Assembly: GCA_017624025.1 (NCBI GenBank)
Contig: JAGANY010000005.1
Span: 22,189-86,188, forward strand
DNA length: 64,000 nucleotides
From: Ruminiclostridium sp.
Lineage (GTDB): Bacteria > Bacillota > Clostridia > Oscillospirales > Ruminococcaceae
Direction of reading: 5' to 3'
The notes under the pieces are model-generated. The model did no database searches and had not been told where the DNA came from. It saw nothing but the letters and a program-made list of their open reading frames with translations. The translations under genes and the position numbers were made by a program. This document shows, one piece after another, positions 35,402 through 43,154 of this stretch; position 1 is the first letter of the stretch, and each line of letters opens with the position of its first letter.

Positions 35402-35455
35402 ATGATATGTAAATATCATTTACTATATTTTATCATGCAAACACTTATTTGTCAA
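35402..35455 (-). promoter_or_regulatory. Promoter and start-site palindrome of the 34455-35360 lipoprotein gene
   Basis: Minus strand: TTGACA (35455-35450), 17 bp, TAAAAT (35432-35427). The palindrome ATGATAT-gtaa-ATATCAT (35402-35419) covers the expected start point, a typical operator position. Confidence 0.7.
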
Positions 35456-35562
35456 CTGTAAATATAGATAAATGCGGTTATTTCGTAACCTATAAAATTG
35501 TCACTTTTATACACTATCACAAGTCAGTAAACAGAATTTACATAATTTTCATTTTTCTTTCG

Positions 35563-35591
35563 TTGACAAACCCCTTTTTTAGATATATAAT
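35563..35591 (+). promoter_or_regulatory. Promoter of the DUF1385-prmC operon
   Basis: TTGACA (35563-35568), 17 bp, TATAAT (35586-35591); both boxes are perfect. Confidence 0.85.
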
Positions 35592-35632
35592 AAATTTGTA
35601 GTTTAATCTCTTTAAAAAAGAAAGGACAAGAA

Positions 35633-36616
35633 ATGTCAAAAAATAAAACAAACTGGACAAGTATAGGCGGACAGGCTCTTCTCGAGGGCATTATGATGAA
35701 AGGCCCCGAAAAGACAGCTATGGCTGTAAGACACGTAAACGGTCAGATTTTAACGGAAGAAACTCCCGCAAAGCCTAAAAAATGGTACAATAAAGCACCC
35801 TTTATAAGAGGTACAGCCAACTTCATAACACAGCTTTCCGAGGGCTACAATTATATAAGCCGAAGTGCTGAGCTTTCTGGAATTGCTGACGAGGAAGAGG
35901 GCGAAGAGCTTTCAAAATTCGAGAAATGGCTCAACGATAAGTTCGGCGAAAAGCTTATGAACGCCGTTATGGGCGTGGCTATGGTTCTGGGTGTGGCTAT
36001 GGCGGTTGTGCTTTTCGTATTCGTTCCTACCTGGATTTTTACAGGTATTCAGCATCTTGCGGGAGATACGGATATATCTTCTTTCCAGTCTCTCTTCGAG
36101 GGCATCCTTAAAATTATAATCTTTGTGGCATATATGGGCATTGTTGCTGTTTCAAAGGACATCCGCCGTACCTACGAGTATCACGGTGCAGAGCATAAGA
36201 CCATAGCCTGCTACGAAGCAAAGCTCCCTCTTACTGTCGAAAACGTAAAAATTCAGCGTCGCTTCCATCCAAGATGCGGTACAAGCTTTATTTTCCTTGT
36301 GCTTCTTATAAGCATCCTCGTTTACTCTGTTTTCCCTATTACGAATGCGTTATTTATGGAAAACTTCGGCGTAAGCGAAACTATAGCGATTGTTTTAAGA
36401 GTATCCTGCAAGATTCTTCTTTTACCTGTGATAATGGGTATATCCTACGAAATAATAAGACTTGCGGGAAAATATGACAATTTTATTACCCGTCTTATTT
36501 CTGCTCCGGGACTTCTTCTCCAGCGTCTTACAACAAGAGAGCCCGACGAGAAGCAGATTGAGGTTGCGATTGAAGCTATGAAGCTTGTTATTCCGAAGGA
36601 AGAGGCTTCCCAGTGA
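35633..36616 (+). CDS. DUF1385 membrane protein (YqhQ-like)
   Basis: 327 residues. Starts with the family signature IGGQALLEGIMMKGP, has PFIRGT, two to four membrane helices (~112-135, 160-180, 230-250, 268-290), and the hallmark EYHGAEHKTIACYEA with RFHPRCGTSFIF. In Firmicutes this family sits upstream of prmC, as here (overlap of 4 bp). Biochemical function not established; the conserved His/Cys suggests metal or catalysis. Confidence 0.88.
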   Translation: MSKNKTNWTSIGGQALLEGIMMKGPEKTAMAVRHVNGQILTEETPAKPKKWYNKAPFIRGTANFITQLSEGYNYISRSAELSGIADEEEGEELSKFEKWLNDKFGEKLMNAVMGVAMVLGVAMAVVLFVFVPTWIFTGIQHLAGDTDISSFQSLFEGILKIIIFVAYMGIVAVSKDIRRTYEYHGAEHKTIACYEAKLPLTVENVKIQRRFHPRCGTSFIFLVLLISILVYSVFPITNALFMENFGVSETIAIVLRVSCKILLLPVIMGISYEIIRLAGKYDNFITRLISAPGLLLQRLTTREPDEKQIEVAIEAMKLVIPKEEASQ

Positions 36617-37428
36617 CAGCGAAGGAGCTTTTAGCGGAGATTACGGCTGTTCTTGAAAAAGCAGAGGTTTTTGACAGCAGTTACGAGGCTGTGGAAATAA
36701 TAAAGGAAATCTGTAACTCCCATCCCTCTCTTATAAGGGAGATTTCCGATGAACAGGCTTTTAGAATAAGAGAAATAGTAAAAAAACGTGCCGAGGGGTA
36801 TCCGCTTCAGTACATTTTCGGAAAATGGGAATTTTACGGGTATGAGTTTTTTGTAGGCGACGGGGTTTTAATTCCCCGCCCCGAAACGGAGCTTATCGTT
36901 GATATTGCCTGTAAAGAGCTTAATAAAAACAGCGTTTTTCTTGACCTTTGCAGCGGGTCGGGCTGTATTCCCATATCTGTAAATAAAGAAACAGGTGCGA
37001 AGGCTTATGCTGTTGAGCTTTACGAAAAAGCTTTCGGCTATCTCGAAAAGAATATAAAGCATAACGATGCCGATGTTACGGCAATTATGGGCGACGCACT
37101 TGATAATTCACACTTTAACGGCATACTTTTCGACTCGATTTTTTCAAATCCGCCTTATCTTACAAAAACCGAAATGGACGAATTACAGAAAGAAGTAAGA
37201 TATGAGCCCGAAACGGCACTTTTCGGCGGAGATGACGGGCTTTACTTTTATAACCGTCTTTTCCGTTTGTGGAAGGGCAGGCTTAAAGACGGCGGTTTTT
37301 TTGCGGTCGAGGTCGGCGACAAGCAGGCTGAGGCTGTTTCAAGGATAATTGAAGCGGAAGGCTTAAAATCCGAAATAATCAAGGACTTACAAGGAATAGG
37401 AAGGGTAGTTATCGGACGGAAGATATAA
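36613..37428 (+). CDS. prmC: Peptide chain release factor N5-glutamine methyltransferase
   Basis: 271 residues. GTG start at 36613 overlapping the previous stop (GTGA). N-terminal helical domain with YPLQYIFGKWEFYG and LIPRPETE, SAM motif FLDLCSGSGCIPIS and the catalytic NPPY in FSNPPYLT. Methylates Gln of the GGQ motif in release factors RF1/RF2. The usual neighbour prfA is absent; a 62-codon unknown gene follows instead. Confidence 0.92.
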   Translation: MTAKELLAEITAVLEKAEVFDSSYEAVEIIKEICNSHPSLIREISDEQAFRIREIVKKRAEGYPLQYIFGKWEFYGYEFFVGDGVLIPRPETELIVDIACKELNKNSVFLDLCSGSGCIPISVNKETGAKAYAVELYEKAFGYLEKNIKHNDADVTAIMGDALDNSHFNGILFDSIFSNPPYLTKTEMDELQKEVRYEPETALFGGDDGLYFYNRLFRLWKGRLKDGGFFAVEVGDKQAEAVSRIIEAEGLKSEIIKDLQGIGRVVIGRKI

Positions 37429-37452
37429 AAAGCGAAACGGAGGGGAACAGAA

Positions 37453-37641
37453 ATGATTGATTACAAATCACTTTATTTCTTTTTATTCAACGGTATTACA
37501 GATATTATCGGTGAAATGGAAAAAGCGGAAAACAGAAACGACAACATCAGATTTATCCAGTATCTTAAAATCCTGCAGGCAGGCTCGGAAGAGCTTTATC
37601 TTAAGCAAGGTGACGATGATGACGATGACGGGCAGACATAA
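37453..37641 (+). CDS. Small acidic-tailed protein, unknown function
   Basis: 62 residues with a good GGAGG site before ATG 37453. Helical start (YKSLYFFLFNGITDIIGEMEKAE), then KILQAGSEELYL, then six consecutive Asp. The pattern resembles small uncharacterised Clostridia proteins; no name known. Its last codons (GQT-stop) form the left half of a terminator hairpin, so coding sequence and terminator overlap. Confidence 0.7.
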   Translation: MIDYKSLYFFLFNGITDIIGEMEKAENRNDNIRFIQYLKILQAGSEELYLKQGDDDDDDGQT

Positions 37642-37655
37642 AGTCTGCCCGTTTC
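37629..37655 (+). terminator. Terminator overlapping the end of the 62-codon gene
   Basis: CGGGCAGAC / GTCTGCCCG stem with loop ATAAA containing the stop codon, followed by TTTC. Confidence 0.7.
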
Positions 37656-37859
37656 TTGCAATAATCTCTGAAAAATCCGAGCGAAGCGAGCAATAAAAAT
37701 TATCTGTCAACTCTTTTATAAAAGAGTTGGCGGGGGCAAGGGGCGGCAGCCCCTTATTTTCACAAGCTTGGGGACTCCGTCCCCTTAACCCCTGCAAGCC
37801 TTTTGGAAAAAGGCTTGGCGAAAACTTTCTTTGCTCGCTTCGCTCGTTTTTTTGTAAGA

Positions 37860-37884
37860 GAAAGGGCAGACTTTACGTCTGCCC
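37860..37884 (-). terminator. Terminator after leuS
   Basis: Minus strand: GGGCAGAC-GTAAA-GTCTGCCC then TTTCTCTT. Confidence 0.75.
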
Positions 37885-37891
37885 CTTATTT

Positions 37892-40294
37892 TTATTTTAC
37901 TACAAGGTTTACAAGCTTCTTCGGTACGGCAATAGACTTAACGATTGTCTTGCCTTCTACCATAGGCTTTATTGTCTCGTTTTCGAGAGCTGTCTTTATC
38001 ATATCATCCTGGCTCATATCAGCAGGAATGTTCATCTTCGCTCTTACCTTGCCGTTGAGCTGAACTACAACCTCTACTGTCTCTTCAATACAAAGAGCCT
38101 CGTCATATTCTGCCCACGCCTGTTCGGAAAGAATACCGCCGAAAATGTTTGAGTACATTTCCTCTGTCATGTGAGGTGCAAAAGGATTGAGTATTGTGAT
38201 AAGTGCCTTAAGCTCAGCCTTGTTGATGCTTCCCTTTTCATAAACAGCATTTACAAACGCCATCATAGAAGCAATAGCTGTGTTGAACTTAAGAGCCTCG
38301 ATGTCTTCGGAAACCTTCTTTATTGTTCTGTGGAGAGGTGCGGATAATTCCTTGCTGAATTCGTCTCCGTCAGTAAGAATATCCTGCATGTTCCAGATTC
38401 TGTCGAGGAATCTCTTACAGCCCTTAAGGCTGTTTTCGCTCCAGGGAGCAGCCTGCTCGTAGTCGCCCATAAAGAGTACATATACTCTTAATACGTCTGC
38501 ACCGTATTCGTCAACAACATCGTTAGGGTCAACAACATTTCCTCTTGACTTACTCATCTTTACGCCGTCAGGTCCTAAGATAAGACCCTGTGCTGTTCTC
38601 TTTGCATAAGGCTCAGAGCTTGTAACAGCGTCAATGTCATAAAGGAACTTATGCCAGAAACGTGAGTAGATAAGGTGTCTTGTAACGTGCTCCATACCGC
38701 CGTTGTACCAGTCAACAGGCATCCAGTAGTCGAGAGCTTCCTTGGAAGCTAAAGCACTGTCGTTGTTCGGGTCACAGTAACGTAAGAAGTACCAGGAAGA
38801 ACCTGCCCACTGAGGCATTGTATCTGTTTCACGCTTAGCGTCGTGACCGCACTTGGGACACTTGCAGTTTACGAAATCATCAATTCTTGCGAGAGGGCTT
38901 TCGCCGTCTGTGCCGGGCTGGAAGTTTTCAACAGGGGGTAATCTTAAGGGTAATTCCTCGTAAGGTACGGGAACGATACCGCATTCGGGACAATGTACAA
39001 TCGGAATAGGCTCGCCCCAGTATCTCTGGCGGTTGAATGCCCAGTCCTTCATCTTGAACTGAACGCCTGCTTCGCCTACGCCCTTTGCCTTAAGTACTTC
39101 GAGAACCTTAGCGATTGCGTCCTTCTTGTTGGTAATGCCGTTGAGTTCTCCGCTGTTTACCATTTCGCCGTCGCCTGTATAGGCTTCCTTTTCAATATCT
39201 CCGCCCTTGATTACTTCGATAATGTCGATGCCGAACTTCTTTGCGAAGTCATAGTCACGGGTATCGTGTGCAGGAACAGCCATAATAGCACCTGTACCGT
39301 AGCCCATCATTACATAGTCGGCAACATAAACAGGAATCTCCTTGCCTGTAAGGGGATTTATAGCGGTAAGACCTTCGATTTTTACGCCTGTCTTGTCCTT
39401 TACGAGCTGTGTTCTTTCGAATTCGCTCTTAAGACTGCATTCTTCCTTGTACTTGTCGAGTGCGTCGATATTAGCGATAGAATCACGGTATTTTTCAATA
39501 ATGGGGTGTTCGGGAGCAATAACCATAAAGGTTACGCCGTAAAGTGTATCGGGTCTTGTTGTATAGATGCGGAGCTTTTCGTCCTGTTCCTTGATGGAGA
39601 ATTCTACGAATGCACCTACGGACTTGCCAATCCAGTTTTCCTGCTGGAGCTTTATGTTAGGAAGGAAGTCAACCTCGTCGAGACCCTGTAAAAGCTTGTC
39701 CGCATATTCTGTAATGCGTAAGTACCATACTTCCTTATCCTTCTGGACGATATTGCTGTGGCAGATATCACACTTACCGCCCTGGGAGTCCTCGTTGGAA
39801 AGAACTACCTTACAGCTGGGGCAGTAGTTTACTAAGGTCTTGTCTCTGAAAACAAGGCCGTTTTCAAACATCTTGAGGAAAATCCACTGTGTCCACTTAT
39901 AATAGTCCTCTTCGGTAGTGTCAACAACTCTTGACCAGTCGAATGAGAAGCCTACCTTTTTAAGCTGGCTTGTGAACTTTGCGATATTGTTATCTGTAAC
40001 CTGGCGGGGATGAACGCCTGTCTTGATAGCGGTATTTTCGGTAGGTAAGCCGTAAGCGTCAAAGCCGATAGGGAAAAGAACGTTATATCCCTGTAATCTC
40101 TTCTTTCTGCTTACTACTTCAAGACCGGAATAAGCCTTGATGTGTCCAACGTGCATACCCGAACCCGAGGGGTAAGGGAATTCTACGAGAGCATAGAACT
40201 TAGGCTTGGGACTGCCTGTAACAGCCTTGAAGCTGTCGTGTTCGGCCCAGTATTTCTGCCACTTCTGTTCAATGGCACTGAAATCGTACTTCAT
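37892..40294 (-). CDS. leuS: Leucyl-tRNA synthetase
   Basis: 800 residues, normal for the bacterial type. Class I signature HVGH in GSGMHVGHIKAYS, zinc-type Cys pairs (CPSC...CDIC), CP1 editing domain with TTRPDTLYGVTF and GTGAIMAVPAHDTRD, GSSWYFLRY, KMSKSRGNVVD, and a C-terminal anticodon domain ending in MNIPADMSQDD. AAAGGA precedes the ATG. Single gene, bounded by F2 copy c at its 3' end. Confidence 0.97.
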   Translation of the reverse strand: MKYDFSAIEQKWQKYWAEHDSFKAVTGSPKPKFYALVEFPYPSGSGMHVGHIKAYSGLEVVSRKKRLQGYNVLFPIGFDAYGLPTENTAIKTGVHPRQVTDNNIAKFTSQLKKVGFSFDWSRVVDTTEEDYYKWTQWIFLKMFENGLVFRDKTLVNYCPSCKVVLSNEDSQGGKCDICHSNIVQKDKEVWYLRITEYADKLLQGLDEVDFLPNIKLQQENWIGKSVGAFVEFSIKEQDEKLRIYTTRPDTLYGVTFMVIAPEHPIIEKYRDSIANIDALDKYKEECSLKSEFERTQLVKDKTGVKIEGLTAINPLTGKEIPVYVADYVMMGYGTGAIMAVPAHDTRDYDFAKKFGIDIIEVIKGGDIEKEAYTGDGEMVNSGELNGITNKKDAIAKVLEVLKAKGVGEAGVQFKMKDWAFNRQRYWGEPIPIVHCPECGIVPVPYEELPLRLPPVENFQPGTDGESPLARIDDFVNCKCPKCGHDAKRETDTMPQWAGSSWYFLRYCDPNNDSALASKEALDYWMPVDWYNGGMEHVTRHLIYSRFWHKFLYDIDAVTSSEPYAKRTAQGLILGPDGVKMSKSRGNVVDPNDVVDEYGADVLRVYVLFMGDYEQAAPWSENSLKGCKRFLDRIWNMQDILTDGDEFSKELSAPLHRTIKKVSEDIEALKFNTAIASMMAFVNAVYEKGSINKAELKALITILNPFAPHMTEEMYSNIFGGILSEQAWAEYDEALCIEETVEVVVQLNGKVRAKMNIPADMSQDDMIKTALENETIKPMVEGKTIVKSIAVPKKLVNLVVK

Positions 40295-40373
40295 ATTTTT
40301 ATTCCTTTCTTTAAATGGAAATTTTTATCTATCCATATATTATATTACAGATAAAGGGCGGTGTCAAGCGTTT

Positions 40374-41570
40374 TTATGAAAGATAAAAATCTTCAAAGCC
40401 CATTTTTTCTGCCTTTTCCTTCATAGCCGAAACCTCTTCGGGAGTAAAATCCGCCGTCATTACCATAGGCGAAAGCTTAAGCCCTGTGGTTTTAAGAGAA
40501 ATTCTCGTCATTATATCCTCGAGAAGAGCGGAGGCGTCAGCGGGATAGCCGTCTTCTGCCGAAAAAGCGTTTCTTTCTATGCGGACAATTATCTTGTTGT
40601 CCGAAAGTACGGATTTGTTCTTTAAAACTTCGGCAGTCCTTGTGAACTGGCCCGAAATAATGTCGGAAGCATTAACTTCTACCGCTGTACCGTCGAAAAC
40701 AACATTATTGAGATGCTTGTAGCGGTCTGCCTCAAAATATTTTGCACTTATATAACGTCTGTCATATTCCTGGAAATCGGGATAGACAACGTTTGTAAGG
40801 ATTACTTCGCTGAAGCCCGAGGCAAGAAGCTCCTCAACGATAGCACGGTTATATTCCGCTGTTGCGGAGTTTTCGGGATTTGCCCAGCGTACGGGAGCTT
40901 CTCCCGTATAATCCAGCCAGGACATATCAGCCTCGTCTATTACCTTATAGCTTATATCGGGATTTATTATACAGCCCTCGTTGTCGGAAAGAACAGAAAC
41001 AACAGCTATTGGAGCGAGACCCTTTTCTTTAAGAATAAAAGCTATTTCCTTTGCGGAAAGAGTTCCTGTAACCGCTTCTGTGCCCTGTAATATTTCTATC
41101 TCCGAAGCATATTTTATAAAACCGCTGTTATTTTTAAGCTGTACGGTAACCGCATTATATCCTTCCGCTGAAGCCTTCGCTCCGAATGCGGCAAGAGAAG
41201 CGGTATTCGAAAGAGCCGATGACGGCACGGGAGCGGAATAGTAATTCCCTGCCGCAACAGCCATTTCCTCTTTGACTGTTGTCTGTGGCTGTGATTCCGA
41301 AGACGGTGCTGTTGTCGTATCGGGAAGAGTTTCCGCTGCTTCTGTGGTCTGTGCGGGCGGAGTCCATACAGGCTCGTTGCTCTTACCCTTGTTCTTTTCG
41401 ATATATTCGATAATCGGTTTTCCTAAACAGAAGCCTAAAAAACCAATGCCGAGTAATAAGATAAGCGTAAGCACCGTATTTATAATTTTCTGTGCCTTTG
41501 TTTTTTTCTTAGGGTACAGATTTATTTTCTTTTTCTTTATTTTTCGTCCGTAATTCTTTCTTTTTTTCAA
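40374..41570 (-). CDS. Membrane-anchored putative TIM-barrel protein (glycosidase-like)
   Basis: 398 residues. A very basic N-terminus (MKKRKNYGRKIKKKKINLYP), one membrane helix (~33-53), a Thr/Pro/Glu-rich linker, then an outside domain. GYNAVTVQLKNNSGFIKYAS resembles the first strand of DUF4015-type putative glycoside hydrolases, and FSEVILTNVVYPDF a later barrel strand. I cannot identify catalytic residues. It lies 28 bp after rnfA in the Rnf-like operon, so it may be cotranscribed. Confidence 0.55.
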   Translation of the reverse strand: MKKRKNYGRKIKKKKINLYPKKKTKAQKIINTVLTLILLLGIGFLGFCLGKPIIEYIEKNKGKSNEPVWTPPAQTTEAAETLPDTTTAPSSESQPQTTVKEEMAVAAGNYYSAPVPSSALSNTASLAAFGAKASAEGYNAVTVQLKNNSGFIKYASEIEILQGTEAVTGTLSAKEIAFILKEKGLAPIAVVSVLSDNEGCIINPDISYKVIDEADMSWLDYTGEAPVRWANPENSATAEYNRAIVEELLASGFSEVILTNVVYPDFQEYDRRYISAKYFEADRYKHLNNVVFDGTAVEVNASDIISGQFTRTAEVLKNKSVLSDNKIIVRIERNAFSAEDGYPADASALLEDIMTRISLKTTGLKLSPMVMTADFTPEEVSAMKEKAEKMGFEDFYLS

Positions 41571-41598
41571 TTATCCTTCCCCGTTCCTTAATATATTT

Positions 41599-42195
41599 TT
41601 ACATAGCCGCTGTTGAGTATCCTGCAAAAGCGTAGAGTGCGAGGGATAAGATTCCCACATATACAATCATAACAGGAAAACCTCTGAACGCGGCAGGTAC
41701 AAGAGGCGAGTTAAGGCGTTTTACCGCTATGTAAAGAAGATATGCGGCAAGCAGAAAGCCGATACCTGTTCCAAAGCCGTAGCCGATATAGGAGAAAATG
41801 CTTTCTCCCTGCTGTGACGAAAGGAATAACGCACCTATTACCGAACAGTTGAAAACCGAAAGATGAACATATTTTTTCAAAGCTTTAAAAAGCTTCGGGA
41901 AAAATCTCCATATTACAATAAGGCTTACAACATATACTATACTTACTACCGCAACATATAAAATCGGCATAAAAATATAATAATATTCATTCTGTGCGAA
42001 AAGCCTGTCGAAATTCCATATAATAGCGGAAGAAATAGTCGTTACATAGGTAATTGCGATAAAAAATCCCAGAAGATTTTCTCTTTTTCTCGACGCATAA
42101 AGAAGAACGTTTATACCGAGTGCTCTCTCAAAAATCGAGTTCTGGACAAAAATAGCCACAAGAGAGGCAGAGATAATATTTGCGAAAGCTTCCAT
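41599..42195 (-). CDS. RnfA-like membrane subunit, one Fe-S cysteine missing
   Basis: 198 residues, six membrane helices, aligned along its whole length with RnfA/NqrE: FVQNSIFERALGINVLL replaces the usual NNFVLxRFLGxCPF (Cys changed to Asn), while FNCSVIGALF keeps the second Cys (usual TNCAVLG). IGYGFGTGIGF and AFRGFPVMIVYVGILSLAL match the family ends. In true Rnf/Nqr the two half-motif cysteines with those of RnfE hold a [2Fe-2S] centre within the membrane. Overlaps the rnfE-like stop by one base (TAATG). Confidence 0.78.
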   Translation of the reverse strand: MEAFANIISASLVAIFVQNSIFERALGINVLLYASRKRENLLGFFIAITYVTTISSAIIWNFDRLFAQNEYYYIFMPILYVAVVSIVYVVSLIVIWRFFPKLFKALKKYVHLSVFNCSVIGALFLSSQQGESIFSYIGYGFGTGIGFLLAAYLLYIAVKRLNSPLVPAAFRGFPVMIVYVGILSLALYAFAGYSTAAM

Positions 42196-43139
42196 TATTC
42201 CGTATCCTCCTCGTCGTTTTCGGGTTCTTCTTTTTCCTCGTCCGAAGCAGCTTCTTCTGTAATGTCCTCTGTTTTTTCTTCAGCCTCTTCGTCTTCTGTC
42301 TTCTCCTCAGCGATAATTTCCGCACCCTCGGCAACAATTGCCGCAAATTCATCGAGTACGCTGCTGTTATCGTTGAAGCTCATATCGAGAATATTTTCGG
42401 GTTCTTCCCTCTTCTTGTTCTTCGAAGCCTTATAGATTTTAATCTTTTCGGGCTCGGAATGCTTTTTGCCTGTAAGGAATTCGCCCATATCCTCTGCATA
42501 TTCAAGTAAATCGTCCTCTTCGTCACGTTCATCGTTAAGAAGCTGTTCCTTGCGGTAGTTATAAATACCTCTGAAAATTCCGGCACATACGCCTATAAAG
42601 AGGAAGCCGCCGAAGGTCGTTTCGAGGGCGGGTATCGTAAAGGGCATATTTATATATGCTCCGCCTATAGTGCTTTTTGCGAAAAGCTCTCTTACTGCCC
42701 CTGTAAAGATACAGGCAATATCAAAGCCTGCTATAAATACGGCACAATCCATTACCATATCCCCGAAGGGCTCGCCGTAAAAACGGGTCTCCGCTTTTGA
42801 AAGGATAAGGGAGTTTGTTACGAGAACGGGCAGATATACGCCTGCCGCGGTTATAATATCCATTCCGAAGATTGCCTTTGCGAGAAGGATAGTCGGAATA
42901 TAGAGAGCCGAAGCGGCAAGAGAATATATTATTACTCGTAAGGTATATGCGATTTTTCTCGGAACGGCACGGCAGAGCATTATGGTAAAAAACGAAACCA
43001 GCGAGAATACAAGACATACCGCAAGGCTCTTCATAAGCGTTGTGGCACAAGCTATCGCCGGCGCTATCACAAGTCCGCTCATAAACACAATATTCTGTTT
43101 ATATAAACCGTCCTTAAGACTTATTTTTTTATTTTCCAT
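42195..43139 (-). CDS. RnfE-like membrane subunit without Fe-S cysteines, acidic tail
   Basis: 314 residues. The first ~190 match RnfE/NqrD: GLVIAPAIACATTL stands for the usual GLCPxLAVT (Cys gone), and VLVTNSLILSKAETRFYGEP for LIVTNCIIxGRAEAFA (Cys changed to Ser); GAVRELFAKSTIGG matches the SLREIIGxGT segment. A ~120-residue cytoplasmic extension follows, ending in a stretch almost only of Glu, Asp, Lys and Thr; normal RnfE lacks it. Middle gene of the D-E-A operon, 15 bp after rnfD. Confidence 0.78.
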   Translation of the reverse strand: MENKKISLKDGLYKQNIVFMSGLVIAPAIACATTLMKSLAVCLVFSLVSFFTIMLCRAVPRKIAYTLRVIIYSLAASALYIPTILLAKAIFGMDIITAAGVYLPVLVTNSLILSKAETRFYGEPFGDMVMDCAVFIAGFDIACIFTGAVRELFAKSTIGGAYINMPFTIPALETTFGGFLFIGVCAGIFRGIYNYRKEQLLNDERDEEDDLLEYAEDMGEFLTGKKHSEPEKIKIYKASKNKKREEPENILDMSFNDNSSVLDEFAAIVAEGAEIIAEEKTEDEEAEEKTEDITEEAASDEEKEEPENDEEDTE

Positions 43140-43154
43140 TATGTCCTCGTGTTA

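Larger units (their letters stand above)
37629..37884. repeat. F2 double element, copy c (two copies head to head)
   Basis: The left F2 (core 37678-37693) reads plus after the 62-codon gene; the right F2 (core near 37832-37847) reads minus after leuS. The left hairpin is CAACTCTTTT/AAAAGAGTTG, the right CAAGCCTTTT/AAAAGGCTTG with one extra base: paired changes. The capping hairpin GGGGC/GCCCC becomes GGGGAC/GTCCCC on the right. Near-identical GGGCAGAC hairpins flank the pair. The whole is a ~256-bp palindrome centred near AAGCTT (37764). Confidence 0.82.
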
